Shown here: one piece after another, positions 15,493-24,540 of the stretch | Layout: the number at the start of each line of letters is the position of its first letter | Position numbering within the stretch: position 1 is the stretch's first letter | From: Candidatus Polarisedimenticola svalbardensis | GTDB taxonomy: Bacteria > Acidobacteriota > Polarisedimenticolia > Polarisedimenticolales > Polarisedimenticolaceae | Assembly (NCBI GenBank): GCA_014764515.1 | Contig: JACXWD010000003.1 | Coordinates: 44,351 to 108,350, forward strand | Direction of reading: 5' to 3' | DNA: 64,000 nucleotides | Notes under the pieces: model-generated | Databases searched by the model: none | Seen by the model: the letters and a program-made list of their open reading frames with translations, nothing else | Told to the model about the DNA's origin: nothing | Made by a program: the position numbers and the translations under genes

Positions 15493-17529
15493 ATGCTCGA
15501 TCTCATCTGGCTTATTCCGCTGATCCCGCTTACCGGCGTCCTGATCAACGGGTTCTTCGGCCGCAGGATGCCGCTGAAGACCGTAGGCGTCATCGCGTGC
15601 GCCACCGTTCTGATCGCGTTCCTGCTTTCAGTTGGAGCGGTCGTTCAACTGGCCGGTAGCGAACCGAACCCTGATGGCCTCCGGATCCATGAACTCTCCC
15701 TGGGTGACTGGATGCCGCTGGACGCCGTCTCGGTTCCCTGGGAGTTCTCCCTGGACCCCCTCGGTTCGGTGTTGCTCCTGGTGGTGACCGGTGTCGGCTT
15801 CCTGATCCATGTCTACAGCATCGGCTACATGGCCCACGAGAAGGATTACGCCAGGTTCTTTACCTACCTGAACCTGTTCATGGGGATGATGCTGACCCTG
15901 GTACTGGCCGGGAACATGATGGTGATGTTCGTCGGCTGGGAAGGGGTGGGGCTGTGCTCCTACCTGCTGATCGGATTCTATTATGACAAGCCGTTCGATC
16001 TCCGCACCGGCCTGACCTGTGCCGATGCCGGCCGCAAGGCGTTCATCACCAACCGGATCGGTGACTTTGCCTTCCTGATCGGCGTCCTGTACCTGGCAAT
16101 CAATTTCGGAACGCTGACCTTCAGCGAGATTTCGGAGAGGGTGGCCCACGCCGGGCCGGGAGCTCACGGTCTGCTGGTCGGCGTCGGGATCCTCCTGTTC
16201 CTGGGAGCCTGCGGCAAGTCGGCCCAGATTCCGCTGTACGTCTGGCTCCCTGACGCCATGGCCGGCCCGACGCCGGTCTCGGCCCTGATCCACGCCGCCA
16301 CCATGGTGACCGCCGGCGTTTACATGGTCGCCCGCATGTCGGCGCTGTACGCCCAGGCGCCGGAGGCGATGGCGGTCATCGCAGCGGTCGGCGCCCTGAC
16401 GGCGATCTTCGCGGCGATCATGGGCACCGCCGCCACCGATATCAAGAAGGTGCTGGCCTACTCCACCGTCAGCCAGCTGGGGTACATGTTCGCCGCCTGC
16501 GGCGTCGGGGCGTATGTCGCCGGCATCTTCCATCTGATGACCCACGCCTTCTTCAAGGCGCTGCTGTTCCTGGGAGCCGGATCGGTGATCCACGGTATGA
16601 ACGGGGAGCAGGACATCAGGAAGATGGGCGGGCTCAAGAAGAAAATGCCCAGGACCTACTGGACGTTCCTGGTGGCGACCCTGGCCATCGCAGGCATTCC
16701 GGGGCTGGCCGGTTTCTTCTCCAAGGACGAGATCCTGTGGGGCGCCTGGTCCTCCGGCAACAAGATCGTCTGGCTCACCCTGGCCGCCGCAGCAGGCGTG
16801 ACCGCCTTCTATATGTTCCGGCTGGTCTACTTGACCTTCTGGGGGACTTTCCGGGGCGGCGACGAAGCCGAATCGAAGGTCCACGAATCCAACAGCCTCA
16901 TGACGGTGCCGTTGATGGTTCTGGCGGTTCTGGCCGCCGTGGGAGGCTGGATCGGGATCCCGAAGCTTCTGACGTTCGGAAAGGACATCAACCTGTTCCA
17001 CCACTGGCTGGCGCCTGCGATCTCGCTCCCCCATGGGGATGGTCACGGCGTCGAGGCAAGCCACTCGGCAGGACTGGAATTCGGTCTGATGGCGGTGGCG
17101 GTCGGTATCGCCGTGTTCGGGATACTCCTGGCCCTGCACGTCTACAAGAGCAGCACCCTGCCCCAGAAGATCGCCGACACCCTCGGTCCGGTGTACAAGC
17201 TGGTCCGCAACCTGTTCTGGGTGGACGAGCTGTACAAATTCGCCATCCTGAAGCCGTTCTACGCCGCATGCCGAGGGTTCCGCTGGGTCGATATCCACGT
17301 GGTGGACGGACTGGTCAACGGAACCCGCAATGCAACCCTGGGGCTGTCCTACATCTCCAACCTCCACGACCGGATCGTGGTGGACGGCCTGGTCAACCTG
17401 ACCGGCTGGGTCACCACGTGGCTCCACAGAATGCTCAGCCGGGTGCAGACCGGCATGATCCAGACGTACCTGAGCGTGATGCTCCTGGGCGTTTTCATCC
17501 TGATCGCTTATTACACACTGGCGGGGTAG
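15493..17529 (+). CDS. nuoL: NADH-quinone oxidoreductase subunit L
   Basis: Distal proton-pumping, Mrp-antiporter-like subunit. 678 residues with about 16 helices. Key segments: FVGWEGVGLCSYLLIGFYY (conserved Glu), the channel Lys in GACGKSAQIPLYVWLPDAMA, GPTPVSALIHAATMVTAGVY (His) and LAYSTVSQLGYMF. The C-terminal part provides the lateral helix and ends with YLSVMLLGVFILIAYYTL. Confidence 0.97.
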   Translation: MLDLIWLIPLIPLTGVLINGFFGRRMPLKTVGVIACATVLIAFLLSVGAVVQLAGSEPNPDGLRIHELSLGDWMPLDAVSVPWEFSLDPLGSVLLLVVTGVGFLIHVYSIGYMAHEKDYARFFTYLNLFMGMMLTLVLAGNMMVMFVGWEGVGLCSYLLIGFYYDKPFDLRTGLTCADAGRKAFITNRIGDFAFLIGVLYLAINFGTLTFSEISERVAHAGPGAHGLLVGVGILLFLGACGKSAQIPLYVWLPDAMAGPTPVSALIHAATMVTAGVYMVARMSALYAQAPEAMAVIAAVGALTAIFAAIMGTAATDIKKVLAYSTVSQLGYMFAACGVGAYVAGIFHLMTHAFFKALLFLGAGSVIHGMNGEQDIRKMGGLKKKMPRTYWTFLVATLAIAGIPGLAGFFSKDEILWGAWSSGNKIVWLTLAAAAGVTAFYMFRLVYLTFWGTFRGGDEAESKVHESNSLMTVPLMVLAVLAAVGGWIGIPKLLTFGKDINLFHHWLAPAISLPHGDGHGVEASHSAGLEFGLMAVAVGIAVFGILLALHVYKSSTLPQKIADTLGPVYKLVRNLFWVDELYKFAILKPFYAACRGFRWVDIHVVDGLVNGTRNATLGLSYISNLHDRIVVDGLVNLTGWVTTWLHRMLSRVQTGMIQTYLSVMLLGVFILIAYYTLAG

Positions 17530-17557
17530 CCCTTCGCGAACCGTGAGGTCCTGAACG

Positions 17558-19180
17558 ATGAACCCATTCGGTGATCAACTTCTCAACGTCATCACCTTCG
17601 TGCCGCTGGCAGGCGCGCTGGTCCTTCTGCTCCTTCCCAAGGAGAAGAACGAGCTGGTCGCCCGGCTCGCCACGGTGTTCGCCGGCCTGGGGGTGCTGGT
17701 CAGCCTGCCGCTCTGGTTCGCCTGGCAGAGCGCACCCACCGACGGCCACGGGTTCCGGTTCGTGTTCGAATCGAACTGGATCCCCTCCATCGGCGCCAAA
17801 TACATCGTCGGCGTGGACGGCATCTCCATGCTGCTGGTGCTGCTCACCACCATCATGGGGCTCATCGCCATCCTGTCGTCATGGACGGCGATCCAGACCA
17901 GGGTGAAAGGGTTCTACGTTTTCATGCTGATCCTGCAGACCGGCATGATCGGTGTGTTCGTCAGCCTGGATATGTTCCTGTTTTACATTTTCTGGGAAGT
18001 GATGCTGGTGCCGATGTACTTCATCATCGGGATCTGGGGCGGCAAGCGCAAGCTGTACGCCGCCATCAAGTTCTTCCTGTACACCCTGTTCGGATCGGTG
18101 CTGATGTTGCTGGGGATCATCGCCCTGTACTTCTACCATGAGAAAGTCACCGGCATGTTCACGTTCGACATCCGGTACCTGCAGGCCATGGGCGCATGGT
18201 CCGGCTGGTTCGATCTGCAGTGCTGGATCTGGCTGGCGTTCTTCCTGGGCTTCGCCATCAAGGTGCCGATGTTCCCGTTCCACACCTGGTTGCCCGACGC
18301 TCACGTCGAGGCCCCGACCGCCGGCTCGGTGATCCTGGCGGCGGTTCTCCTGAAAATGGGTACCTACGGTTTCGTCCGGTTCAGCCTTCCGATGATGCCC
18401 GAGGCCACCAAGCACTACCTGCCGTATGCCTTGACGCTCTGCGTCATCGGTATCATCTACGGCGCCATGGTGGCCATGGTTCAGAAGGACTGGAAGAAGC
18501 TGGTGGCGTATTCCTCGGTCAGCCATCTCGGCTTCTGCATGATCGGGATTTTCGCTCTGACCGCCGACGGAATCACCGGCGGCGTCCTGCAGATGCTGAA
18601 CCACGGCCTGGCCACCGGCGCCCTGTTCCTCATCGTCGGCCTTGTTTACGAGAGGCGCCATACCCGTGAAATCTCCGAATACGGCGGGCTGTGGAAAGTG
18701 ATGCCGGTATTCGCCGTGCTGTTCATGATCATGATGCTTTCGTCCATCGGGATGCCCGGCATCCCGGGGAACGGGTTCATCGGCGAGTTCACCATCCTGA
18801 TGGGCGTGTTCGCCCTGCCGCAGAAGTTCTGGGCGGTGTTGGCCGCCACCGGGATCGTGCTGGGCGCGGCCTACATGCTGTGGCTGTACCAGCGCACCAT
18901 GTTCGGCGAGTTGAGCAACGAGAAGAACAAGAATCTCAAGGACCTGAACTTCCGGGAGATCGCCACCCTGGTCCCGCTGGTTATTCTCAGTTTCTGGATC
19001 GGTCTTTACCCGAAACCGTTCTTCAACATCCTTGCGGAGCCGGTGAACAAGCTGGTGGCCCAGGTGGAACAGACCTGGCAGTACCCGGACAAGGTCGGCA
19101 AGCTGGCCGGCGACGATGTGCTCGTTCGCCTTGATGAACTGGAAGAGGCGATGCCTGAAGAAGGGAACGAGGTGCACTGA
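17558..19180 (+). CDS. nuoM: NADH-quinone oxidoreductase subunit M
   Basis: Second antiporter-like proton-pumping subunit. 540 residues. FYIFWEVMLVPMYFIIGIWG holds the conserved Glu. KVPMFPFHTWLPDAHVEAPT and GSVILAAVLLKMGTYG give the channel Lys residues, and VAYSSVSHLGFCMIGIF follows. The last 60 residues form a polar tail (LDELEEAMPEEGNEVH) after the membrane part. Its TGA shares one base with the nuoN ATG. Confidence 0.97.
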   Translation: MNPFGDQLLNVITFVPLAGALVLLLLPKEKNELVARLATVFAGLGVLVSLPLWFAWQSAPTDGHGFRFVFESNWIPSIGAKYIVGVDGISMLLVLLTTIMGLIAILSSWTAIQTRVKGFYVFMLILQTGMIGVFVSLDMFLFYIFWEVMLVPMYFIIGIWGGKRKLYAAIKFFLYTLFGSVLMLLGIIALYFYHEKVTGMFTFDIRYLQAMGAWSGWFDLQCWIWLAFFLGFAIKVPMFPFHTWLPDAHVEAPTAGSVILAAVLLKMGTYGFVRFSLPMMPEATKHYLPYALTLCVIGIIYGAMVAMVQKDWKKLVAYSSVSHLGFCMIGIFALTADGITGGVLQMLNHGLATGALFLIVGLVYERRHTREISEYGGLWKVMPVFAVLFMIMMLSSIGMPGIPGNGFIGEFTILMGVFALPQKFWAVLAATGIVLGAAYMLWLYQRTMFGELSNEKNKNLKDLNFREIATLVPLVILSFWIGLYPKPFFNILAEPVNKLVAQVEQTWQYPDKVGKLAGDDVLVRLDELEEAMPEEGNEVH

Positions 19181-20706
19181 TGGCCGGGTTCGACCCAGCG
19201 GTCTTCATTGAAAACCTGGCCTGGATGAAGCCGGAGCTGCTTCTGGCCGGCTTCGGCCTGCTGCTGCTGCTGGCGTCGGCCACCGTACCGGTGGCTATCC
19301 GCCAGGTCGGCGGCTGGTTGACCCTGGCCGTCCTGGCCGTGGCCGCATTCCTGGTCACCGCCCAGCTGTCTGCAGGGTCCGGCGGCACGGTGGCATCCAC
19401 CGGGGCCTTCCCCGACATAGCCGGGAATCCTGCTTTCGTCGTTGACGGTTTTGCCGTCGTGTTCAAGCTGATTTTCCTTCTGGGCGCCGCGTTTACCGTA
19501 TTGATGTCGATGAAGTATCCCGACACCGATGGCGAGGATTCCGCTGAATTCCTTGCCTTGGTGGTGTTCTCGGTGTTCGGCATGATGTTCCTGGCTTCGG
19601 GAACCGGCCTCATCACCATCTACATCGGTCTCGAGACCATGGCCCTGGCCGGCTACCTGCTGGTCGGGTTCAGGGTCCAGGAAAAACGGGCCAACGAAGG
19701 TGCGGTCAAGTATTTCGTCCTGGGCGCCCTGGCCTCGGGAATCCTGCTCTACGGGATCTCCCTGGTGTACGGCGCCACCGGTTCCATCAACCTCTACGGG
19801 ATCGCCGCCTCTCTTGCCGGTGACGATTCCGGAGCAGCCGGCTTCCTCGGTCTGGGCGTCGTGCTCATGCTGGTCGGTATCGGCTTCAAGGTAGCTGCAG
19901 TGCCGTTCCATATGTGGGCGCCGGATGCGTACGAAGGCGCGACCACACCGGCCACCTCGTTCCTCGCTACCGCGGCCAAGGCCGGTGCGTTCGCCATGCT
20001 GCTGCGGGTGTTCGTTACCGCCTTCGGCGACAGGGGAGCGGACTGGGCGCCGCTGATGATCCTGCTGGCCGCAGCCTCCATGACCGTGGGGAACATCGCC
20101 GCCCTGCGCCAGGACAACGTCAAGCGCATGCTGGCGTTCTCATCGGTCGGCCATGCCGGTTATGTGCTCATGGGTCTGATCGCAGTCGGGCTTTCCGGAG
20201 GGGATGCGGCAATCCGCGCCCGGGGCCTGCTGTCGGTGGCCCTGTACCTGTTCATTTACACCTTTGCCACCGCCGGCGCCTTTGCCCTGGTCGCATTGCT
20301 CCGCAAGAACGGCCAGCCCGGAGAGATGCTGGACGACTTCAACGGCCTGGTAAAGCGCCATCCGGTTGCGTCGGTCTGTATGTTGTTGTTCCTGCTTTCC
20401 CTGGCAGGCATCCCGTGCACTGCAGGGTTCATCGGGAAATGGTGGCTGTTCGGCGCCGCAATCAAGGTGAACCTGGTCTGGCTGGCGGTTGTGGCTGTCC
20501 TCAACAGCGTGGTCTCGCTGTACTACTACGCCCGGGTCATGGTGGCGATCTTCATCCGGGACGGTGACGGGGAATCGAAGATTCAGGTGCCTCTGCCGCT
20601 GTCTGCCGCCATAGGGGCCGCCGGACTGTTTACGCTGGTCATCGGGGTGTACCCGCAGCCGTTCATCCGTCTGGCCCGGTATGCCGTCCTGATGATGGGG
20701 GCCTGA
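19180..20706 (+). CDS. nuoN: NADH-quinone oxidoreductase subunit N
   Basis: Third antiporter-like subunit, 508 residues. It has IYIGLETMALAGYLLVGF (Glu), the Lys-containing GFKVAAVPFHMWAPDAYEGA and VKRMLAFSSVGHAGYVLMGL. It is the last gene of the operon, which lacks nuoE, nuoF and nuoG (the NADH-oxidising module). The electron donor therefore depends on genes elsewhere, or on ferredoxin or another donor. Confidence 0.96.
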   Translation: MAGFDPAVFIENLAWMKPELLLAGFGLLLLLASATVPVAIRQVGGWLTLAVLAVAAFLVTAQLSAGSGGTVASTGAFPDIAGNPAFVVDGFAVVFKLIFLLGAAFTVLMSMKYPDTDGEDSAEFLALVVFSVFGMMFLASGTGLITIYIGLETMALAGYLLVGFRVQEKRANEGAVKYFVLGALASGILLYGISLVYGATGSINLYGIAASLAGDDSGAAGFLGLGVVLMLVGIGFKVAAVPFHMWAPDAYEGATTPATSFLATAAKAGAFAMLLRVFVTAFGDRGADWAPLMILLAAASMTVGNIAALRQDNVKRMLAFSSVGHAGYVLMGLIAVGLSGGDAAIRARGLLSVALYLFIYTFATAGAFALVALLRKNGQPGEMLDDFNGLVKRHPVASVCMLLFLLSLAGIPCTAGFIGKWWLFGAAIKVNLVWLAVVAVLNSVVSLYYYARVMVAIFIRDGDGESKIQVPLPLSAAIGAAGLFTLVIGVYPQPFIRLARYAVLMMGA

Positions 20707-20751
20707 ACGGCCGTTTTCTTGGCGGGCCTTGATGCCGAATCCGGTCAGCCC

Positions 20752-20760
20752 TGCTAAAGT
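20752..20760 (+). promoter_or_regulatory. Extended -10 promoter of the atp F0 genes
   Basis: TGCTAAAGT is an extended -10 (TGn plus TAAAGT). TTGATG at 20729-20734 is a possible -35 but the spacer is 20 bases. It lies 93 bases before atpZ in a 146-base gap after nuoN. Confidence 0.4.
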
Positions 20761-20852
20761 AGCGAATCCGGAAGGGTCCGCAGCCCGGGCGGCAAGGTCG
20801 CCCTTAAGGCTAAACCCTTGATAGGTAAAGGTTTCTATGGAAAGTTCGGTGC

Positions 20853-21083
20853 ATGAAACCGGACGATGAGACACGGGAAAACGGCAGGTCGCCCCTGGCC
20901 CTGGCAGGGATGGGGCTGGAACTGGCGATCACCGTGATTTTGGTCGCAGCATGCGGTTACTGGCTCGACCGTCTCTGGGGTACGAAACCCTGGCTGTCGG
21001 TTCTGGGGGCCGCGCTGGGGATGACGGTGGCTATGGTCAACCTGGTCCGGAAAGCCCGACCGGGCGGCAAGGGGGGAGTCTGA
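20853..21083 (+). CDS. atpZ: AtpZ/AtpI-type F0F1 assembly protein
   Basis: 76 residues with two membrane helices (GMGLELAITVILVAACGYWL and WLSVLGAALGMTVAMVNLV) joined by DRLWGTKP, the AtpZ pattern. Such proteins sit at the start of atp operons and are implicated in ATP synthase assembly or Mg/Ca handling. The stop overlaps the next start by one base. Confidence 0.82.
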   Translation: MKPDDETRENGRSPLALAGMGLELAITVILVAACGYWLDRLWGTKPWLSVLGAALGMTVAMVNLVRKARPGGKGGV

Positions 21084-21475
21084 TGCCAAGCGCGGAACAT
21101 AAGCGATTCGTGTTTCTGGCTGCCCTGTTGTCGCTGACGCCGATCGTGTGTCTTCCGTGGGCGGCGCGAATTTTTGGAACGGAACTGCCGTGGGCGCTGG
21201 GAGGCTGGCTGGTTCTGGCAGTGGCCGGAGTGGTGGCCGGCGGCTGGCTGGTGTCGTCCCATGGGAAGCCGGGAAACGGTTTCATGGGCGCCCTGGTCGG
21301 AGGCATGCTTGCGAGGATGGTACTCACCGTTGCCGGAATGGGCGCGGCCATGACAGCGGGCAAACCGACGATGTGGGCGTTCGCCGCCGGGGCGGTGGCC
21401 GGATTCCTGCCGGTGATGGTTTTTGAGTTGATCTGGTTTTACAGGGCGTCACGGAAAGACGCCGCCCGGGCCTGA
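21083..21475 (+). CDS. atpI: ATP synthase subunit I-like membrane protein
   Basis: 130 residues from ATG 21083, after GGGGGGAG. Four hydrophobic helices: FLAALLSLTPIVCLPWAARI, WALGGWLVLAVAGVVAGGWL, FMGALVGGMLARMVLTVAGM and AGAVAGFLPVMVFELIWFY. Position between atpZ and atpB, size and topology match AtpI, which helps build the c-ring. Sequence similarity in this family is low, so the call rests partly on context. Confidence 0.7.
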   Translation: MPSAEHKRFVFLAALLSLTPIVCLPWAARIFGTELPWALGGWLVLAVAGVVAGGWLVSSHGKPGNGFMGALVGGMLARMVLTVAGMGAAMTAGKPTMWAFAAGAVAGFLPVMVFELIWFYRASRKDAARA

Positions 21476-21487
21476 GGAGCGAGGTTC

Positions 21488-22369
21488 ATGACAGGAGCGG
21501 AAGAACAGGCTGTGGAGCACGGCATCGAGCAGGCGCCTGTGGCCGTCGAGGGGATCGAGCAGGTGGCGGAGCACGTTGAAGAGGAATTCAACGTCAGCGC
21601 CTCCATCATCCACCATATCCTGGACTCGAAGGAAATACCGATCCCGTTCACCCATGCGGCCATCCCGCTTCCGGAGATCTACCTGTTCGGACAGGACTTC
21701 TCCATCACCCTGCACGTCGTGATGATGTGGGTTGCGGCGCTCCTGCTGCTGGCCGCCTTCGGCCTGGCCGCCCGCCGGATCAAGGATCCGGTTCCCCGGG
21801 GCATCCGCAACGCCCTCGAAATGATGATGGTGTTCGTCCGGGACGAGATTGCACGGAAGTCGATAGGGGAAGGGGCGGACCGGTTCGTCGGTTACCTCAT
21901 GAGCACATTCTTTTTCATCCTGACCTGCAACCTGCTCGGCCTGATCCCCGGCATGGCAACCGCCACCGGAAATATTTCGGTGACCGCCGGCCTGGCGATT
22001 ACGGCTTTCATCATGATCCAGTGGAGCGGGATCCGGAAATTCGGCGTCATCGGCCACTACCGGCATCTGGCTCCCGGCGGACTGCCGGGCTGGCTGAAGC
22101 CGCTCATGGTGTTCGTCGAGTTCCTGGGCATGTTGATCAAGCCTTTCTCCCTCTGTATCCGGCTGTTCGCCAACATGATGGCCGGCCATGTGGTCATCCT
22201 GGCCCTGATTTCCCTGATCTTTATCCTGGGGACGATCTGGGTAGCGCCGGTTTCCGTCGCCTTCGCGCTGTTCATCTACCTGCTCGAGATACTGGTTGGG
22301 TTCATCCAGGCGTTCATCTTCACCATGCTGACCGCCCAGTTCATCGGAATGTCGGTACACCCGCATTGA
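21488..22369 (+). CDS. atpB: ATP synthase F0 subunit a
   Basis: Proton-channel stator subunit. 293 residues, with a 60-residue Glu-rich N-terminal extension before the first helix. The essential Arg lies in KPFSLCIRLFANMMAGHVVI. The following helix LLEILVGFIQAFIFTMLTAQ carries the conserved Glu and Gln and ends in FIGMSVHPH. Confidence 0.95.
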   Translation: MTGAEEQAVEHGIEQAPVAVEGIEQVAEHVEEEFNVSASIIHHILDSKEIPIPFTHAAIPLPEIYLFGQDFSITLHVVMMWVAALLLLAAFGLAARRIKDPVPRGIRNALEMMMVFVRDEIARKSIGEGADRFVGYLMSTFFFILTCNLLGLIPGMATATGNISVTAGLAITAFIMIQWSGIRKFGVIGHYRHLAPGGLPGWLKPLMVFVEFLGMLIKPFSLCIRLFANMMAGHVVILALISLIFILGTIWVAPVSVAFALFIYLLEILVGFIQAFIFTMLTAQFIGMSVHPH

Positions 22370-22446
22370 TCGGGTTTTGATAAATTTTACAGGTATATTC
22401 GGCCGCATCTGCGGTAACGGAATTGAAGCCAAGGAGGATTGAGGAA

Positions 22447-22665
22447 ATGGAAGGACTCGTATTCATCGGCGCCGGTCTCGGTGCAGGCCTTGCCATCCTG
22501 GGTGGTGGTCTCGGTATCGGCCGTCTGGCCGCCTCCGCCATGGAAGGGATCTCCCGGCAGCCCCAGTCGGCAGGCAACATCCAGACCGCCATGCTGATCG
22601 CCGCAGCGCTGATCGAGGGTGTAACCTTCCTGGCGCTGGTGATCTGCTTCCTGATGCTGCCCTAA
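22447..22665 (+). CDS. atpE: ATP synthase F0 subunit c
   Basis: Rotor ring subunit, 72 residues in a helical hairpin. Helix 1 is glycine-rich (GAGLGAGLAILGGGLGIGRL), the polar loop is SRQPQ, and helix 2 has the ion-binding Glu in AAALIEGVTFLALV. I do not see the Gln/Ser-Thr set of sodium-binding rings, so proton coupling is more likely. ATG 22447 follows AAGGAGGATTGAGGAA. Confidence 0.96.
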   Translation: MEGLVFIGAGLGAGLAILGGGLGIGRLAASAMEGISRQPQSAGNIQTAMLIAAALIEGVTFLALVICFLMLP

Positions 22666-22680
22666 GGCGGCTGTACGACG

Positions 22681-23286
22681 ATGAAACCGATGACGCCCTA
22701 TCGCATGGCGGGCGGACTCCTGGTCCTGTTCGGAACGACCGTTCCGGCGCTGGCATCCTCCGATGGAGGAGGCGGCGCCAAGGCTCTCATGGAGCCTCAT
22801 ATCGGAACGATCTTCTGGACGCTGATCACGTTCCTCGTGCTGGCTTTCCTTCTGGGAAAGGTGGCCTGGAAGCCGCTTCTGGGAGCACTGGATGCCCGGG
22901 AGAAATCCATCGAGGACAGCCTGGACCAGGCCAAGAACGAACGGGACGAATCCCTGAAGCTGCTTGAAGAGCACAAGGCGCTGGTCGCCCAGGCCCATCG
23001 GGAGCGGGCGGAAGCGCTGACCCGGGCCGAGCAGGAAGGCGAACGGCTAAAAAGCGGCATCATGGACGAGGCCAAGGAGCAGCGCGAGAAGCTGTTGGCC
23101 CAGTCCCGGGAGCAGGTGGAGGCCGGTCTCAAGCAGGCACGGACGGAGCTTCAGGGCCTCGCCGTGGACCTGGCAATCCAGGCCGCCACCAAGCTGCTGG
23201 AAAAGAACGTGGATGATGCGAGCCAGAGAAAGCTGGTGGAAGACCACCTGGCTGATCTGGAGCGACGTTCCGGCCAGCAGTCCTGA
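22681..23286 (+). CDS. atpF: ATP synthase F0 subunit b
   Basis: Peripheral stalk subunit. 201 residues: a signal-like N-terminus (MAGGLLVLFGTTVPALASS) precedes the true anchor helix (FWTLITFLVLAFLLGKVAWK). A long charged coiled coil follows (LDAREKSIEDSLDQAKNERD and onward). The region from atpZ to atpF holds no delta, alpha, gamma, beta or epsilon gene and ends at a terminator, so the F1 genes must be elsewhere. Confidence 0.93.
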   Translation: MKPMTPYRMAGGLLVLFGTTVPALASSDGGGGAKALMEPHIGTIFWTLITFLVLAFLLGKVAWKPLLGALDAREKSIEDSLDQAKNERDESLKLLEEHKALVAQAHRERAEALTRAEQEGERLKSGIMDEAKEQREKLLAQSREQVEAGLKQARTELQGLAVDLAIQAATKLLEKNVDDASQRKLVEDHLADLERRSGQQS

Positions 23287-23311
23287 TTCTGTCCGACGCC
23301 AGCTAATCGGG

Positions 23312-23341
23312 AAGGGGCCGCGGTTCGCCACGGCCCCTTTC
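23312..23341 (+). terminator. Rho-independent-type terminator after atpF
   Basis: AAGGGGCCG pairs perfectly with CGGCCCCTT around CGGTTCGCCA, and the 3' side runs into TTTCT. It closes the F0 operon 25 bases after atpF. Confidence 0.8.
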
Positions 23342-23363
23342 TGCTGTCCTTATTCGGGGGCAG

Positions 23364-24464
23364 ATGATGCGAACGATCGAAATCCGGTCCGGCCTTCCGG
23401 TAGAGAGCATCTGCCCGGTTCATCTCGGGCCGGATGCCCCCGGTCGCCTGGTTCAGGATCTGGCCCGGGCCGGCTATGGCCGAACGGTTCTGATCTCCGA
23501 TTCCAACGTAGCGCCGTTGCACGCGGATCAGCTCACTGCCGCCGCCGCCGCTGCCGGGGTGCAGACAGACCTCCTGACCTTCCCTGCCGGTGAACGGTTC
23601 AAGACCCGGGAAACCAAGGCTGATATTGAGGATCGCCTGGCAAACCTAAAGGTCGGAAGGGACGGAGCGATTGTAGCCCTGGGAGGCGGTGTGACCGGTG
23701 ACCTGGCCGGTTTCGTGGCAGCCACCTGGAGCCGGGGCATACCGGTCTATCAGGTCCCTACGTCCCTTCTCGCCATGGCCGACGCCGCCATCGGCGGGAA
23801 GACCGCCCTGGACCTGCCGGGAGCTAAAAACAGGATCGGCGCCTTCCACACCCCTGAAGGTGTTTACATCGACCCGAGTTACCTCAAGACCCTGCCGGCG
23901 GACCGGTTCACGTCCGGGCTTGCGGAAGTGGTCAAGTACGGGGTCATCGCAGACCCCGGGATACTGTCAGTTCTGGAAGAACGATTCCAGGCGGTCCGTG
24001 AACCGGACTCCCCGGTCCTGCTGGACCTCCTGGTCTCCTGCGTTCGCATCAAGGCGGCGGTAGTGCAAGAAGATCCTCTTGAGGCCGGCCGCCGGGCGGT
24101 TCTGAACTTCGGCCATACGGTGGCGCACGCCCTGGAAGCGGTTTCCGGATACGACATCGATCATGGCGAGGCTGTTGCCGTCGGGATGGTGGTGGAAGGC
24201 CGGCTGGCCGCGGATATCACCGGTTTCCCCGGGGAAGAGCTGGAACGGCTGGAGCAGTGCCTGGTTCACGCCGGGCTGCCGGTGAAGCTGCCACAGGGGT
24301 TCGATCCGGCAGAGATCCTGGAGGCGGCCGGGGCAGACAAGAAAAACCGGGAGGGCCGGATCCGTTGCGCTCTGCCTGTTCGACTCGGTGAGATGATCCC
24401 CGGGCCGGACCCTACGGTTGCCGTGAACCTCCCGTCCCTTCGGGCCGCCCTGGCGGCGGATTGA
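23364..24464 (+). CDS. aroB: 3-Dehydroquinate synthase
   Basis: Second step of the shikimate pathway: converts DAHP to 3-dehydroquinate using NAD and a divalent metal. 366 residues. It has GGGVTGDLAGFVAATWSRGI, PTSLLAMADAAIGGKTALD, the metal and substrate segments GLAEVVKYGVIAD and LNFGHTVAHALE, and HGEAVAVGM. Two adjacent ATGs (23364 and 23367) follow GGGGGCAG. It sits between the F0 operon terminator and a kinase gene. Confidence 0.96.
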   Translation: MMRTIEIRSGLPVESICPVHLGPDAPGRLVQDLARAGYGRTVLISDSNVAPLHADQLTAAAAAAGVQTDLLTFPAGERFKTRETKADIEDRLANLKVGRDGAIVALGGGVTGDLAGFVAATWSRGIPVYQVPTSLLAMADAAIGGKTALDLPGAKNRIGAFHTPEGVYIDPSYLKTLPADRFTSGLAEVVKYGVIADPGILSVLEERFQAVREPDSPVLLDLLVSCVRIKAAVVQEDPLEAGRRAVLNFGHTVAHALEAVSGYDIDHGEAVAVGMVVEGRLAADITGFPGEELERLEQCLVHAGLPVKLPQGFDPAEILEAAGADKKNREGRIRCALPVRLGEMIPGPDPTVAVNLPSLRAALAAD

Positions 24465-24540
24465 CTTCATACCGGCGCGGGTTTAACTTTGCCCCGTCGT
24501 AAACTCAATCATTCGAACGGTTTGAGCAGGTAGATACCCA

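Noticed and set aside
15628-17427. 599-residue open frame on the minus strand opposite nuoL
   Set aside because: The translation is rich in His, Asp, Gln and Arg and low in structure, as expected from the complement of GC-rich membrane-protein codons. nuoL is unmistakable on the other strand.
22447-22665. Sodium-specific ATP synthase c-ring
   Set aside because: The Gln in helix 1 and the Ser-Thr pair after the Glu, which mark sodium rings, are not present (GIGRL and LIEGV).
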